Shown piece by piece: positions 1 through 9,998 of a stretch of 64,000 nucleotides of DNA. The notes beneath the pieces are model-generated. The model did no database searches. It was not told where the DNA came from and saw nothing but the letters and a program-made list of their open reading frames with translations. The DNA is taken from positions 310,001 to 374,000 of the forward strand of contig NZ_UETC01000002.1 in the NCBI RefSeq assembly GCF_900116765.1, read 5' to 3'. A program made the translations under genes and the position numbers. Every line of letters starts with the position of its first letter. Position 1 is the stretch's first letter. The stretch comes from Jannaschia seohaensis (lineage in GTDB: Bacteria; Pseudomonadota; Alphaproteobacteria; Rhodobacterales; Rhodobacteraceae).

Positions 1-276
1 CATCGTTGATCCACCTGTATTGATGGCCCGCCACAGGCCTCTGCTCACGTTCTCGGACGATCTCGCGTCGCCTTCTTAGCGTCACAGTTTAGCGAGGGTG
101 TTGCCACGCGTCACCACCAAAAACGAATCGGCATGTCGACTTTTGGCAGATCAGCAACGCCGCCATCCGGCGCCGCAGCCGAGCGCCGACCGCCCTGCCC
201 CGCCCCCCCGTGTCGGCCTTGCCAGAACGCGGGCGCGGAGCGATGCTGTCTTCGCTACATCAAGGGAGGTCTCGAC
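1..276. other. Non-coding left edge of window
   Basis: I see no convincing gene. Both strands carry short open frames with Arg/Pro-rich, shadow-like translations. The first three bases read as ATG on the minus strand. They are preceded, in that direction, by AGGTGG seven bases away, so a leftward gene could start at position 3 and run out of the window. ftsZ would be the expected gene there, but nothing of its coding sequence is visible. Confidence 0.3.
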
Positions 277-480
277 ATGACCGTAGAGCGAACGATCCTT
301 CTCGTTGTCGGCGTCATTGTGCTGGCCAGTGTCCTTCTGGCGGTCACCGTCAGCATCAAATGGCTCTGGCTGACCGGCATCCTGGGCGCGCATCTGATCC
401 AGGCATCCTTTACCGGCATCTGCCCGGTGGTGATGACGCTCAAGAAGATGGGGCTGCCGACCAAGGCCGGCTTCGCCTGA
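277..480 (+). CDS. DUF2892 (YgaP-type) small membrane protein
   Basis: The product is 67 residues: a hydrophobic segment at about residues 7-27, a second at about 29-45, then a conserved-looking ICPVVMTLKKMGL tail. Two closely spaced membrane helices followed by a C-P...LKK-G tail are typical of the DUF2892 family, the transmembrane part of YgaP rhodaneses, where it occurs as a free-standing inner-membrane protein of unknown role. The ATG at 277 is preferred over upstream starts because GGAGG lies six bases before it and the upstream residues are low-complexity. It converges on ftsA with only nine bases between the stop codons, so it is not part of the dcw operon. Confidence 0.75.
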   Translation: MTVERTILLVVGVIVLASVLLAVTVSIKWLWLTGILGAHLIQASFTGICPVVMTLKKMGLPTKAGFA

Positions 481-489
481 TCCGCCCCA

Positions 490-1818
490 TCACCAATTGT
501 CCTTGAACCAACGCACGGCGCGGCGCAGCGGCGCGCCGTGGGTGCGGGCGGGGATGTAGTCGAAATCCCAGAATTCGTCCTGCGGCTCGGCACCCTGCAT
601 GCAGAGCCCCACACAGGCGGCGAAAGCAGGCCCCTTGGCCGCCTCGGGCAAGCCCTGAACCCTGAGCGGGCGGCCAAGACGCACCTGATTGCCCAGCACC
701 CGCGCCGCCAGCGCGTCGAGCCCCGGGGTCTGGGACGCGCCGCCGGTCAGCACGATCCGCTGCGACGGCAGATCGCGGAAGCCAGCCGCGTCGAGACGCG
801 CGCGCACCTCCTCCAGGATCTCCTCGACCCGGGGCCGGATGACACCGATCAGATCGGTCCGCGTGATGGTGCGGCGGTCATGGTGCCAATCGCCGGTCTC
901 GCCCTCCAGCGCGATCTGCTCGCGGTCGTCCATGCCGGTGGCGACGACGCCGCCGTAGCGCGTCTTGATCATCTCGGCCATCTCGCGCGGGATCAGGAAG
1001 CCTTGCGAGATATCGGAGGTCACATGGTCGCCGCCCATCCGGACGGTGTCGGCGAAGACCATGTGCTTGCGCATGAAAATCGAGATGCCGGTGGTCCCGC
1101 CGCCCATGTCGATGCAGGCGGCGCCGAGTTCCTTTTCGTCCTCGACCAGCGCGCTGGTGGCCGCCGCATAGGGGGCGGAGGCCAAACCCGCCAGCTCAAG
1201 ATCGCAGCGGTGAATGCAAGTGAGCAGGCTCTCGATGGCGAAGGCGTCGACCGAGAGCATGTGGACATCGGCCCGCAGGATCTCGCCGGTCTGGCCCCGG
1301 GGATCGCGGAGGGTCGTGCGGTGGTCGATGCCGAAATTGACGGGCTGGGCGTGCAGGATCTCCCGCCCCTCCCCCAGATCGGGTGCGTCGACCGAGGCCA
1401 GAACGCGGCCCACGTCGTGGACGGTGCAGGGGCCGGATTCCAGCATGACCTCGCCCGAAAGGCCCAGGCTGCCGGGCCGGCCGCCGGAGAAGCAGGCGAT
1501 GACATGATCGACGCGCACCCCCGCCATCTTCTGCGCGCCCTGCACGGCGGTGCGGATCGCGCGCTCGGTCTCGGGCATGGCGTCGACCTCGCCCATGCGG
1601 ATGCCGCGGGACCGCGTCGTGGTGGCGCCGATCACCCGGAAATTCGACTGGCCGGCCATATGGCCCACGCCCTCGCCCTGGGGCGTATTCTCCTCGAAGC
1701 GGAGGACGAGACAGGCCGTCTTATGCGTGCCCACGTCCAGGATCGCCACGACGCCACGTTGCAGCGCGGCCTGACGCTTGCGGCGCATCGCGCGCTGGGC
1801 TTGGAACACACGGCTCAT
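490..1818 (-). CDS. ftsA: Cell division protein FtsA
   Basis: Actin-like ATPase that anchors FtsZ filaments to the cytoplasmic membrane and recruits late divisome proteins. At 442 residues it has the family length. The phosphate-1 loop is seen as AILDVGTHKTACLV near residues 26-40, the phosphate-2 signature as DMGGGTTGISIF near residue 218, and the adenosine motif as VLTGGASQTPGL near residue 355. The C-terminus, RRAVRWFKDNW, is an amphipathic membrane-targeting helix. Its ATG overlaps the ftsQ stop by four bases (ATGA), so it is translationally coupled as the last gene of the leftward dcw operon. ftsZ does not follow directly. Confidence 0.95.
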   Translation of the reverse strand: MSRVFQAQRAMRRKRQAALQRGVVAILDVGTHKTACLVLRFEENTPQGEGVGHMAGQSNFRVIGATTTRSRGIRMGEVDAMPETERAIRTAVQGAQKMAGVRVDHVIACFSGGRPGSLGLSGEVMLESGPCTVHDVGRVLASVDAPDLGEGREILHAQPVNFGIDHRTTLRDPRGQTGEILRADVHMLSVDAFAIESLLTCIHRCDLELAGLASAPYAAATSALVEDEKELGAACIDMGGGTTGISIFMRKHMVFADTVRMGGDHVTSDISQGFLIPREMAEMIKTRYGGVVATGMDDREQIALEGETGDWHHDRRTITRTDLIGVIRPRVEEILEEVRARLDAAGFRDLPSQRIVLTGGASQTPGLDALAARVLGNQVRLGRPLRVQGLPEAAKGPAFAACVGLCMQGAEPQDEFWDFDYIPARTHGAPLRRAVRWFKDNW

Positions 1819-2690
1819 TCGTCGTCCTTCTCATAGCTCAGCCGTTCGAGATCCTGGAGGCGCTTGAGCTCTTCGCGCGCAGGGTCGGACAGCCGGAGGG
1901 TGGGGCGGTCGCCGAGCCTGAGGTCCACGACGGTCACGTCGCGGGCCAGCAGGTCGGTCGCGGAATGCATGGCCAGCACGCGGTCGAGCGCGGCGGCGGG
2001 CGCCTCTTCGGGCAACAGGATGCGCTGGTCGCGGGTCAACACCACGTCCCAGCGGCGCGCGCCGACACGGGTCAGCCCGACCAGCCGGTCGGCCACTGGG
2101 GCGGCGGCGGCGATCAGATCCAGCGCCTGCGCGGCCTCGCGATCAGCGCCCTCGCCCGCGATCAGCGGCAGGGCTCCGGCCATGGAGATGTCGTCGAGCT
2201 GGGCCACGTGATGGCCCGTCGCATCCAGCGCGGTGATCCGGCCCTCGTGCTTCCAGGCCAAGGCCGGCTCCCGCTCCGTCACCTTGAGCAGCAGAACGCC
2301 GCCGGAGCGGATGCGCACCTCGGCGCGCTTCACCGGGTCCAGTTCTTCCAGCTTGGCACGCAGCGCGGCGGTGTCCAACTGGAACTGGGACAGCGGCAGA
2401 TCGACGGGGAGCACTTCCTGGATGTCTTCCTGGAGCTGCTTGGACGCGCCCTCAATACGCAGGAGCGAGACCATGAATTCCGGCCGGTCCTGCACCGAAC
2501 GGATCAGCTCCTCCCAACGGTCGACGATGGCGGTCTGGCGTGCCTCGTCGTCGATGTACCAGACCGCCGCCGCCAGAACGGCGAAGCCCGGAAAGCCCCA
2601 GCGCACCAGCCAGCGGAACATGGGCGTCAGCCACAGACGCTGCATCCGGTAGTCGAGCTTGGAGGGCGCGGGGTCCTTCACCGGTCGCAT
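1815..2690 (-). CDS. ftsQ: Cell division protein FtsQ
   Basis: Bitopic divisome protein that bridges early and late division proteins in the periplasm. The 291-residue product has a short basic cytoplasmic N-terminus, one membrane helix at about residues 28-48, then a POTRA-like region beginning near residue 80 ([13 protein letters not shown]) and the FtsQ beta domain ([24 protein letters not shown]). I chose the ATG at 2690 because upstream sequence in this frame is a shadow of ddl. The ftsQ start lies inside the last 13 bases of ddl, and its stop overlaps ftsA, so the three genes form a tightly coupled string. Confidence 0.93.
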   Translation of the reverse strand: MRPVKDPAPSKLDYRMQRLWLTPMFRWLVRWGFPGFAVLAAAVWYIDDEARQTAIVDRWEELIRSVQDRPEFMVSLLRIEGASKQLQEDIQEVLPVDLPLSQFQLDTAALRAKLEELDPVKRAEVRIRSGGVLLLKVTEREPALAWKHEGRITALDATGHHVAQLDDISMAGALPLIAGEGADREAAQALDLIAAAAPVADRLVGLTRVGARRWDVVLTRDQRILLPEEAPAAALDRVLAMHSATDLLARDVTVVDLRLGDRPTLRLSDPAREELKRLQDLERLSYEKDDE

Positions 2691-3592
2691 GACGCGTCCT
2701 CCACCAACCGGACGCAGAGCTGCCCGAAGGTCAGCCCCGCATGCTGCGCCTGCTCGGGACTGAGAGAGGTCGGCGTCATCCCGGGCTGGGTGTTCGTCTC
2801 CAGAAGGATCAGCCCGTCCAGGCCCCGGCTCTCGTCCCAGCGGAAATCGGTGCGGCTGATCGACCGGCAGCCCAGCGCGCGATGGGCGCGCAGCGCGTAG
2901 TCCTGGCAGGCCGTGAAGATCTCGGCGGGCAAATCGGCCGGCAGCACATGAGCGGAGCCGCCCTCGGCATATTTCGCCTCGTAGTCGTACCAGCCGTCGG
3001 TCAGAATCTCGGTGACTGTCAGCGCCTCGTCGCCCAGCACGGTGCAGGTCAGCTCGCGCCCGGGCGCGTAGGTCTCGACCATGACCTCCGCCGGCATGGT
3101 GTCGGCCAGCTTGGGCGGGCCGTTCGCCCCCTCGTGGACGATGTAGATGCCGACCGAGGAGCCCTCGGCATTCGGCTTTACGACATAGGGCGGGGTCATC
3201 GCATGGGCCGCCTGCGCGGCATCGCGGCTGACGATGATGCTGTCGACCACGGGCAGCCCGTGGGCGCGGAAGATGTCCTTCGACCGCGTCTTGTCCATGG
3301 CGGTGGCCGAGGCCAGCACGCCGGAATGCGTATAGGGCAGGCGCAGCCATTCCAGCAGCCCCTGAACGCACCCATCCTCGCCCCAGCGCCCATGCAAGGC
3401 GTTGAAGACGATATCCGGCCGTAGCTCCGCTAGGCGCTCCGGGAGATCGGCGCCCGCGTCGACTTCGAAAACGCGATAGCCTTCTCCGCGCAGCGCTTCA
3501 GCACAGCCACGGCCGGTGGAGAGCGAGACGTCGCGCTCCGAGGAGGGACCGCCCATCAGGACGGCGATTTTCGAGGATGCCCTGCCCGACAT
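2678..3592 (-). CDS. ddl: D-alanine--D-alanine ligase
   Basis: ATP-grasp ligase that makes the D-Ala-D-Ala dipeptide for peptidoglycan precursors. The 304-residue protein (E. coli DdlB has 306) shows [20 protein letters not shown] at the N-terminus, the substrate loop [12 protein letters not shown], the ATP-binding stretch [13 protein letters not shown], and the Mg-binding end [12 protein letters not shown]. The start at 3592 (MSGRASS) is preferred to a further upstream MRRRKAG because the family begins just before KIAVLMGG. It sits between murB (110-base gap) and ftsQ (13-base overlap), as in other dcw clusters. Confidence 0.95.
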   Translation of the reverse strand: MSGRASSKIAVLMGGPSSERDVSLSTGRGCAEALRGEGYRVFEVDAGADLPERLAELRPDIVFNALHGRWGEDGCVQGLLEWLRLPYTHSGVLASATAMDKTRSKDIFRAHGLPVVDSIIVSRDAAQAAHAMTPPYVVKPNAEGSSVGIYIVHEGANGPPKLADTMPAEVMVETYAPGRELTCTVLGDEALTVTEILTDGWYDYEAKYAEGGSAHVLPADLPAEIFTACQDYALRAHRALGCRSISRTDFRWDESRGLDGLILLETNTQPGMTPTSLSPEQAQHAGLTFGQLCVRLVEDASCDR

Positions 3593-3702
3593 ACCTGCTT
3601 TCCTGCGCCTCACCGGGTCGCTTTCTTGCGCCTCGGCTTATTGTGTTTGCCCCGTGCCCAGTGCGGGCGATCTCTGACGGACCTGATCGGGGATCGGGGC
3701 CC

Positions 3703-4629
3703 TCAGTCCCCGGCGGGCTCTCCGACCCGCTTGATCTCCCATATTAGCGATATTCCGCTCGTCTCGTGAACCCTCTTTCTGACGTCTTCGCCAAGTGATT
3801 CGAGATCGGCCGCCGTGGCGCCGCCCCGATTGACGAGGAAGTTCGAGTGCTTGGGCGACATGATTGCCCCACCCTTTGTCGCGCCGCGCATCCCGGCCTC
3901 ATCGATGACCTTCCACGCCTTGAGCTCATGGGTGTCGTCGGCGCGGCCGGTCGAGGAGTATCCGGCGGGGTTGCGGAAGGTGCTCCCGGCGCTGCGCTCC
4001 TTGGTGGGTTGGGTCGCGTCGCGCTTGGCGATCTGCTCGGCCATGCGGGCCTCCAGGGCGGCGGGGTCGCCCGCCGGCGCGCGGAAGGTGGCGCGGGTAA
4101 CGACGGCGCCGTCAGGCAGGTCCGACGACCGGTAGGCGAGGTTCAACGCCGCGGCCGGCAGCGTCAGGGTGTGACCCGCGCGACTCACTGCCTGGATTTC
4201 TACGAGGTGATCCGCCACGTAAGTTCCGTAGCACCCCGCATTCATCGCCACCGCCCCTCCGATCGACCCCGGGATCGTCCGCAGGAAGGTGAGATCCCTG
4301 CCCGCCTGCGCCGCGCGGCGCGCGACATGCGCATCGAGCGCCGCGGCCCCCGCATGAACGAGGTCGCCCTCGATCTCGATGGCGTTGAAGCCCCGCCCCA
4401 GGCGGATCACCACGGCCCGCAGGCCGCCATCCCGCACGATCAGGTTCGAGCCGACGCCCATCGGGAAGACGGGCACGGACGGGTCGAGCGCGGCGAGAAA
4501 CTGCGCGAGATCGTCCCGGTCGGCGGGCTGGAAGAAGGCATCGGCGGGTCCGCCGACCCGCAACCAGGTGAGGTCGGCGAGGGGACGGTCGGTCGTCAGC
4601 GGGCCACGGGTCTCGGGATAGGAGGTCAT
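3703..4629 (-). CDS. murB: UDP-N-acetylenolpyruvoylglucosamine reductase
   Basis: FAD-dependent reductase that converts UDP-GlcNAc-enolpyruvate to UDP-MurNAc, the second committed step of peptidoglycan synthesis. In the 308-residue product the FAD-binding segment is visible as [14 protein letters not shown] and [13 protein letters not shown], the catalytic region as [17 protein letters not shown], and the late conserved part as SAGSTFRNP. The end [19 protein letters not shown] is typical of the short (type II) form. The ATG at 4629 is used; a TTG 36 bases upstream is possible, and neither has a good ribosome binding site. It lies 75 bases after the DUF2484 gene. Confidence 0.94.
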   Translation of the reverse strand: MTSYPETRGPLTTDRPLADLTWLRVGGPADAFFQPADRDDLAQFLAALDPSVPVFPMGVGSNLIVRDGGLRAVVIRLGRGFNAIEIEGDLVHAGAAALDAHVARRAAQAGRDLTFLRTIPGSIGGAVAMNAGCYGTYVADHLVEIQAVSRAGHTLTLPAAALNLAYRSSDLPDGAVVTRATFRAPAGDPAALEARMAEQIAKRDATQPTKERSAGSTFRNPAGYSSTGRADDTHELKAWKVIDEAGMRGATKGGAIMSPKHSNFLVNRGGATAADLESLGEDVRKRVHETSGISLIWEIKRVGEPAGD

Positions 4630-4704
4630 GCCGGTGGGGATATTCAGCCTGTCGCGCCAGGACAAGCGACCGGGTCAGGCGCGCGGGCCGGAAAACCGGA
4701 CGCC

Positions 4705-4989
4705 CTACTCCGTCGGCCGTCCGAGCCGCGCCATCACCCAGCGCCAACCATAACGCAACGGCCAACGCAGCACGCTGCCCATGACCCCGGCTCCGATCAG
4801 CGCCCAGACCCAGCCCTGGCTGACCCAGATCCAGACCAGAAGCGGTACACCCACGGCGATCAGCCCGTAGGCGGCGGGCCAGGATTGCTTGGAGGTTAGG
4901 ACGACCATCAGCACCCAGGCCACGACCACCCAGAGGCAGAGCGCGACTAGGGCCACGGGATCAGCCCCCCAGCGCCTCGGGTAGGGCAT
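4705..4989 (-). CDS. DUF2484-like small membrane protein
   Basis: This 94-residue protein has three hydrophobic segments (about residues 12-31, 39-56 and 58-70) and a basic C-terminus. Position between murC and murB, size and composition fit DUF2484, an uncharacterised family that I recall from Rhodobacteraceae dcw clusters; the match is from memory, not a search. With the ATG at 4989 it overlaps the end of murC by 29 bases. A GTG about ten codons downstream (V of PVALVAL) would remove the overlap and is a reasonable alternative start. Co-expression with the mur genes suggests an envelope role, but none is known. Confidence 0.7.
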   Translation of the reverse strand: MPYPRRWGADPVALVALCLWVVVAWVLMVVLTSKQSWPAAYGLIAVGVPLLVWIWVSQGWVWALIGAGVMGSVLRWPLRYGWRWVMARLGRPTE

Positions 4990-6379
4990 TGGCCCAGGCC
5001 GAGATCGTGCCGGCGCCCAGGCAGACCACGATGTCGCCGGGCCGCGCCTGCTCCTTGACCAGCCGTGCCAGGTCGGCCTCGTCGGTGACAGCGCGGGCGT
5101 GGCGGTGGCCGGTGCGGATCAGCCCGTGCACGAGGTCGTCGCGGGACGCGCCCTCAATCGGCTCCTCGCCCGCGGGGAAGACCTCCGCGATCCCGACCAC
5201 GTCCGCCTCCGAAAAGCAGCCGCAGAACTCGTCGAAGAGCGAATGCAGCCGCGAGTAGCGGTGGGGCTGATGGATGGCGATCACGCGGCTGCCTTCGGCG
5301 ATGGACTGGCGGGCCGCCTTGATGACGGCTGCGATCTCCACCGGGTGGTGGCCATAATCGTCGATGATCGGAACGCCGTTCCATTCGCCCACGCGGGTGA
5401 ACCGGCGGTTGACCCCGCCGAAGCGCGCGAGGCCCTCTCGGATGACGTCGTGGGGGACGCCCAGCTCCCGCGCGACCGCCACGGCCGACAGCGCGTTGGA
5501 GACATTGTGATCGCCCGGCATTGGCAGCGAGCAGCCCTCGATCACCGCGCCTTCGCCCTGCAACTGGATGTCGAAATGCGCGACCCCGGCCTCATAGCGC
5601 AGCCCCACGGCCCGCACATCCGCCTGGGCGTTGAAGCCGAAGGTCACGACGCGCCGGTCGGTGACGCGGCCGACCAGGGCGCGGACCTCGGGATGGTCGG
5701 TGCAGCAGACGGCCAGCCCGTAGAACGGGACGTTGGAGACGAAATCGGTGAAGCCCTTGCGCAGGTTCTCGATGGTCCCCCAATGCTCCATGTGCTCGGG
5801 GTCGATATTCGTCACGATGGCGATGGTCGCGGGCAGGCGGTTGAAGGTGCCGTCGCTCTCATCGGCCTCCACCACCATCCACTCCCCCTGCCCCATGCGG
5901 GCGTTCGAGTCGTAAGCATGGATGATGCCGCCATTGATCACGGTCGGGTCCATCTCGCCCGCGTCCAGCAGGGCGGCGACCATCGTCGTCGTCGTCGTCT
6001 TGCCATGCGTTCCGGCGACGGCGACATTGGACTTGAGCCGCATCAGCTCCGCCAGCATTTCGGCGCGGCGGACGACCGGCAGGCCCTGGGCGCGCGCGGC
6101 GTCCAACTCCGGGTTGCCCGGCTTGATCGCCGAGGAGATGACGATGACCTCCGCGCCCTCAAGGTTCTCGGCGGTCTGGCCGACGAAGACCTTGGCGCCC
6201 AGCTTCTCCAGCCGCTTGGTGATCTTCGACGCCTTCAGATCCGAGCCCTGGACCGTGTAGCCATGTGACAGGAGCACCTCGGCGATGCCCGACATGCCGA
6301 TCCCGCCGATCCCCACGAAGTGGATCGGGCCCATCTTAGTCGGAAGCTTGGTCGCTTTCATCTGGAAGATCGCATTCAT
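4961..6379 (-). CDS. murC: UDP-N-acetylmuramate--L-alanine ligase
   Basis: Mur ligase that adds L-alanine to UDP-MurNAc using ATP. The 472-residue protein has the three Mur-ligase parts: the UDP-binding N-terminus with [17 protein letters not shown], the ATP loop [18 protein letters not shown] near residue 115, and the C-terminal domain with [24 protein letters not shown]. The ATG at 6379 overlaps the murG stop by four bases; a second in-frame ATG at 6361 is also possible. The run of threonine codons at the P-loop gives a short CGT-repeat-like DNA track that is explained by coding. Confidence 0.95.
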   Translation of the reverse strand: MNAIFQMKATKLPTKMGPIHFVGIGGIGMSGIAEVLLSHGYTVQGSDLKASKITKRLEKLGAKVFVGQTAENLEGAEVIVISSAIKPGNPELDAARAQGLPVVRRAEMLAELMRLKSNVAVAGTHGKTTTTTMVAALLDAGEMDPTVINGGIIHAYDSNARMGQGEWMVVEADESDGTFNRLPATIAIVTNIDPEHMEHWGTIENLRKGFTDFVSNVPFYGLAVCCTDHPEVRALVGRVTDRRVVTFGFNAQADVRAVGLRYEAGVAHFDIQLQGEGAVIEGCSLPMPGDHNVSNALSAVAVARELGVPHDVIREGLARFGGVNRRFTRVGEWNGVPIIDDYGHHPVEIAAVIKAARQSIAEGSRVIAIHQPHRYSRLHSLFDEFCGCFSEADVVGIAEVFPAGEEPIEGASRDDLVHGLIRTGHRHARAVTDEADLARLVKEQARPGDIVVCLGAGTISAWANALPEALGG

Positions 6380-7464
6380 CTCTGGTGGCTCACGGATTGG
6401 ACGAGGTCCGCGAGCCGCATAGCCGCATCCGGCACGGCGGTCGAGTGCGCGGCGCGGGCCATGCGCGCGGCCCCGTCTGGGTTGGAGAGGATCAGCTCGG
6501 CCTGCTCGGCGAGGCTGGCGGCGGTGAGTTTCGATTCCGGCATCATGATCGCGGCCCCGGCCTCGACCAGGCCGCGGGCATTGGCCGTCTGATGATCGCC
6601 CGCCGCGGCCGCGTAGGGGATCAGGATCGAGGGGCGGCCGATGGTCGCCAGATCGGCTACGGTCGAGGCGCCGGAGCGGCAGATGACGAGCTGCGCGTCG
6701 GCCATTCGTGTGGGCACGTCGTCGAAGAAGCTGCGCACCTCGGCGTCGATTCCGGCCTCGGCGTAAAAGGACGCGACGCGCGCCTCGTCCTCGGGTCGGG
6801 CCTGATGGGCGACCCGGATGTGGCGGCGGATGGCCTCCGGCAGATTGGCCAGCGCTTCGGGCACCACGTCCGAAAGAATGCGCGCGCCCTGGCTGCCGCC
6901 AATCACCAGGATCGACATCGGGTGATCGCCCGGCGCGATATAGGGCGCGTTCGCGCGGCGCAGGATCGCGTCGCGGACCGGGTTGCCGACATGCAGGCCC
7001 TCGACCCCTTTCGGCAGGGCGGTCGGCCAGGTGCCGCAAGCGACGGCATCGACGCGGGGGGCGAAGATCTGGTTCACGCGGCCCAGGATGCCGTTCTGCT
7101 CATGCAGGAGGCGGGGCAGCTTGAGCAGCACCGCCGCCGCCAGCGCCGGAATCGAGGGGTAGCCGCCAAAGCCCGCCACCGCCGCCGGTCGGTCGGCGCG
7201 GAAATTGCGCAGCGCGGCCATCACGCCGCCGGTCAGCTTCAGAGGCACGCGCAGCTTGGCCAGCGCGCCGCCACGGGCGAAGGTGGCCGAGGGCACGACC
7301 TCGATATCGACATCCTCGGGGAAGTTCCCCGCGTAGCGCGCGCCCCGATCGTCGGTCGAGAGCTTCACCCGCCAGCCACGGCGCAGCATCTCCTCGGCGA
7401 GGCTCTGGGCGGGGAACATATGCCCGCCCGTGCCGCCAGCGGCGATGACCAGCAGCGGGCTCAT
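6376..7464 (-). CDS. murG: MurG, lipid II-forming GlcNAc transferase
   Basis: Peripheral inner-membrane GT28 glycosyltransferase that adds GlcNAc to lipid I to make lipid II. The 362 residues include the N-terminal G-loop [18 protein letters not shown], the acceptor-domain motif [25 protein letters not shown], the UDP-GlcNAc-binding part [15 protein letters not shown] and the donor loop [11 protein letters not shown]...GRPSILIPY. The ATG at 7464 overlaps the ftsW stop by four bases, and the stop overlaps murC, so ftsW-murG-murC are translationally coupled. Confidence 0.96.
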   Translation of the reverse strand: MSPLLVIAAGGTGGHMFPAQSLAEEMLRRGWRVKLSTDDRGARYAGNFPEDVDIEVVPSATFARGGALAKLRVPLKLTGGVMAALRNFRADRPAAVAGFGGYPSIPALAAAVLLKLPRLLHEQNGILGRVNQIFAPRVDAVACGTWPTALPKGVEGLHVGNPVRDAILRRANAPYIAPGDHPMSILVIGGSQGARILSDVVPEALANLPEAIRRHIRVAHQARPEDEARVASFYAEAGIDAEVRSFFDDVPTRMADAQLVICRSGASTVADLATIGRPSILIPYAAAAGDHQTANARGLVEAGAAIMMPESKLTAASLAEQAELILSNPDGAARMARAAHSTAVPDAAMRLADLVQSVSHQR

Positions 7465-8630
7465 CGGTAGCCGTTCGATAGCAAGTGGTCGCCGATCTCG
7501 GCCTGCGGCCGCTGCCGCGTGAACGACAGGAGCATCCCCATCAAGAGCCCCATCGCGATCAGCGAGGAGCCGCCATAGCTGACGAAGGGCAGCGTCATGC
7601 CCTTGGCGGGCAGCAGGCGGACGGCGACGCCCAGATTGATGAACGCCTGAGAGGCCAGAAGCACGGTCAGCCCCGTCCCGGCCAGCCGGATGAACACGTC
7701 CCGTTCCGTGCACAGACGCAGGAGAGAGCGATAGGTGATGGTGGCGAAGAGGATGATGACGGCCAGCACCATGATCATGCCGTATTCCTCGGCCGCGACG
7801 GCGATGATGAAGTCCGTATGCGCGTCGGGCAGCGTCCACTTCACGCGGCCCTCGTTGACGCCGGTGCCGAGGAAGCCGCCCTCGCGGATCGCGTCGATCG
7901 CATAGCCCATCTGGGTCCGGGGATCGACCTCGGGCGTCAGGAAGCCGTCGATGCGGCGGGCGAAGTGCTCGGAATTCTGGTAGGCGATCACACCGACCGC
8001 GCCCACGGCGGCGACCACGCCGGTTAGCAGCAGAATGGGCGCTCCGGCCACGAAATAGACCGCCGACCAGGCGACGATGGTCAGCATCGCCTGTCCGAAA
8101 TCCGGTTGAAGCGCCAGAAACCCGACGACGATGCCCAACAAGGCGAAGCTAATCGTCTTGCCCGGGGGACCGCCCGGCTCCACGCCGGCGGCCATCAGCC
8201 AGGCGGTGACGGTGATGAAAACGGGCTTGAGAAACTCAGACGGCTGCAACGAGGCGAAGCCCAGCGAATACCAGCGGGTCGCCCCCTTGCCGAAATCCGT
8301 GCCCAGAACCGGCAGAAGCATCACCGCGACCAGCGCGGCGGCAAAGCCCAGCACCGCCAGACGGCGCACCAGGAGCGGCGACATCGCCGAGACCGCGAGC
8401 ATGACCGCGAAGGCCATCGCACCGAAGATGGCCTGCCGCTCGACATAGAAGAACTGGGGCTGACCGTTGCGCTCCGCCAAGGGCACGGACGCGGCCAGCC
8501 CGAGCACGATCCCGATGGCGAACAGCATCGCAACGCAGAGCAACACGCCCTTGTCCAGCGTCCGCCACCATCGGGAAAGGATGGCCTCGCCCGGAAGGAC
8601 GACGACCGCGCCATGCGCAATCTCTGTCAT
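7461..8630 (-). CDS. ftsW: Septal peptidoglycan polymerase FtsW
   Basis: SEDS-family glycosyltransferase that polymerises lipid II at the septum with its cognate class B PBP. The 389-residue polytopic protein has about ten hydrophobic helices, the conserved periplasmic stretch [20 protein letters not shown] in its middle, and the late signature [22 protein letters not shown]. It is the first gene of the leftward dcw segment present here; the 143 bases upstream of it must hold its promoter unless transcription enters from farther right, where a convergence-free gap precedes the SCO gene stop. Confidence 0.95.
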   Translation of the reverse strand: MTEIAHGAVVVLPGEAILSRWWRTLDKGVLLCVAMLFAIGIVLGLAASVPLAERNGQPQFFYVERQAIFGAMAFAVMLAVSAMSPLLVRRLAVLGFAAALVAVMLLPVLGTDFGKGATRWYSLGFASLQPSEFLKPVFITVTAWLMAAGVEPGGPPGKTISFALLGIVVGFLALQPDFGQAMLTIVAWSAVYFVAGAPILLLTGVVAAVGAVGVIAYQNSEHFARRIDGFLTPEVDPRTQMGYAIDAIREGGFLGTGVNEGRVKWTLPDAHTDFIIAVAAEEYGMIMVLAVIILFATITYRSLLRLCTERDVFIRLAGTGLTVLLASQAFINLGVAVRLLPAKGMTLPFVSYGGSSLIAMGLLMGMLLSFTRQRPQAEIGDHLLSNGYR

Positions 8631-8773
8631 TGGTCCGCCTGCACTCGACTGCCCGTCCGGTTGTCCGGATCTGATCGGGTCAGTGTAGCTGAGCGATTCG
8701 CGCCGCGCTACCCTTCGCCGCAGCCACTGGGGGAGTGTGGCCGAACGGCGCGCGGCGGCCCCATAGGTGGCGG

Positions 8774-9370
8774 TTAGAGAACCGCGGCGATCTTGGCCTT
8801 GGCCTCGTCCGCGGCGGTGCCGTAGGGGATCAGGTCGACCACCTCGCCGCGGGCATTGAGCACGAAGATCGAGGCGTAGTGATCCATCGTGTAGTCGCCC
8901 CCGTCCAGAGGCCGCTTCTGGAAGTAGACCCGCCAGGACTTGGCCATGTCCCAGACCGCCTCCGGTTCGCCGGTGATGCCGAGGATTCGGTGGCTCTGCG
9001 GTTCCAGGTAGCTCTTGAGGAATTCCGACGTGTCCCGCTCGGGGTCGATGGTCACGAAATAGGCGCCAAGCGCTTCGGGGGCCACGTCCATCTCGCTCAG
9101 CCAGGTCTCCATGTCATAAACCGTGGTTGGGCAGATCTCGGGACAGTGGGTGAAACCGAAGAACAGCAGGCTGGGCCGGCCCTGGAAGGCCGCCTCGGTG
9201 ATGGGCTGGCCGTTATGGTCGGTCAGGCGGAAGGGCGCGCCGAGCTTGGTGCCCGTCACGCGCGCGGCGCGGCGGCTCTCCATCACTTGGCGGACGGCGA
9301 CACCGGCGCCGAGGGCCAGCACGGCCACCCCGCCGCCCAAGCCCAGGGTCAGAAGCGTTCGACGATCCAT
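8774..9370 (-). CDS. SCO1/SenC-family copper chaperone
   Basis: Thioredoxin-fold, membrane-anchored periplasmic protein that helps deliver copper to cytochrome oxidase. The 198-residue product has an N-terminal membrane anchor (about residues 7-26) and the Cu-binding pair in FTHCPEICPTT, with the matching histidine in TMDHYASIFVL, so all three copper ligands of the family are present. It starts four bases after the PCu(A)C gene and is almost certainly cotranscribed with it, a common pairing for cytochrome-oxidase copper-site assembly. Confidence 0.92.
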   Translation of the reverse strand: MDRRTLLTLGLGGGVAVLALGAGVAVRQVMESRRAARVTGTKLGAPFRLTDHNGQPITEAAFQGRPSLLFFGFTHCPEICPTTVYDMETWLSEMDVAPEALGAYFVTIDPERDTSEFLKSYLEPQSHRILGITGEPEAVWDMAKSWRVYFQKRPLDGGDYTMDHYASIFVLNARGEVVDLIPYGTAADEAKAKIAAVL

Positions 9371-9374
9371 GCGC

Positions 9375-9887
9375 TCAGTTCCCGTGGGCTCCTTGGCCGG
9401 TCTGGGAGGCAGCGCGAATCTCAGGCAGGGTCATCACGGGAAAGACCAGCGTCACCTCGCCGGACTCGGCGAAAGTCAGCGTCACCTCATGGGCCTCGCC
9501 AGCGGTCAGCGGCGCGGTCAGGCCCATCAGCATCAGGTGCAGCCCGCCGGGGGCCAGCGTCACCGTCTCGCCCGCGGGGACGGGGATCCCGCCCTCGACC
9601 TCGGACATGGACATGACGCCCTCGCTCATCCGCATCTCGTGCAGTTCGACCCGAGCCACGAAATCGCCCGCGACCGAGGCGGCGATCAGCGTGTCGTCGC
9701 TGTCGCCCCGGTTCTCAATGGTCAGGAAGCCGCCCGCCACGGGCGCGTTCGGCGGGGTCTCCCGCAGCATCGGTGCGGAGAGGTGGAGTTGGCCCAAGGT
9801 CGCGGCCGGACCGCTGGCCCAGAGCGGCGAGGTCACGGCCGCGACCGAGAAGACGGTCAGGGCGCAGGCAGCGAGGGGGTTCCGCAT
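9375..9887 (-). CDS. PCu(A)C periplasmic copper chaperone
   Basis: The 170-residue product has a signal peptide ending near AAVTSPLWA and the beta-barrel typical of PCu(A)C/DUF461 proteins. The copper-binding set is visible as VELHEMRMSEGVMSMSEV and GGLHLMLMG, matching the H-(M)X10MX21HXM type motif of the family. The start at 9887 is chosen because it begins the signal peptide and has GGAG upstream; a longer reading to 9926 adds an unlikely Arg/Cys-rich leader. It forms a two-gene unit with the SCO gene. Upstream it is separated from the TRAP operon by a strong hairpin. Confidence 0.88.
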   Translation of the reverse strand: MRNPLAACALTVFSVAAVTSPLWASGPAATLGQLHLSAPMLRETPPNAPVAGGFLTIENRGDSDDTLIAASVAGDFVARVELHEMRMSEGVMSMSEVEGGIPVPAGETVTLAPGGLHLMLMGLTAPLTAGEAHEVTLTFAESGEVTLVFPVMTLPEIRAASQTGQGAHGN

Positions 9888-9954
9888 CGGGCGACTCCGA
9901 ATTGTGCATCGAAGGCCACATGGCACCCGCCCCCGGCAATTCCAAGAGCGACAC

Positions 9955-9992
9955 CCGGTCGCAACCTTCCAGCCCTGGAAGGTTGCGACCGG
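9955..9992 (-). terminator. Hairpin terminator after TRAP operon
   Basis: Perfect inverted repeat: a 17-base arm (9955-9971) and its exact complement (9976-9992) around a GCCC loop. It begins seven bases after the dctM stop in the direction of dctM transcription and lies before the copper-chaperone promoter, so it most likely ends the TRAP operon transcript. There is no long T tract on the minus strand after it, so termination may be intrinsic but weak, or the hairpin may protect the 3' end. Confidence 0.75.
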
Positions 9993-9998
9993 CGCGCT

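Noticed and set aside
5983-6002. CGT-rich trinucleotide run resembling a microsatellite
   Set aside because: It encodes the threonine run of the MurC P-loop (GKTTTTT) and is explained by coding.
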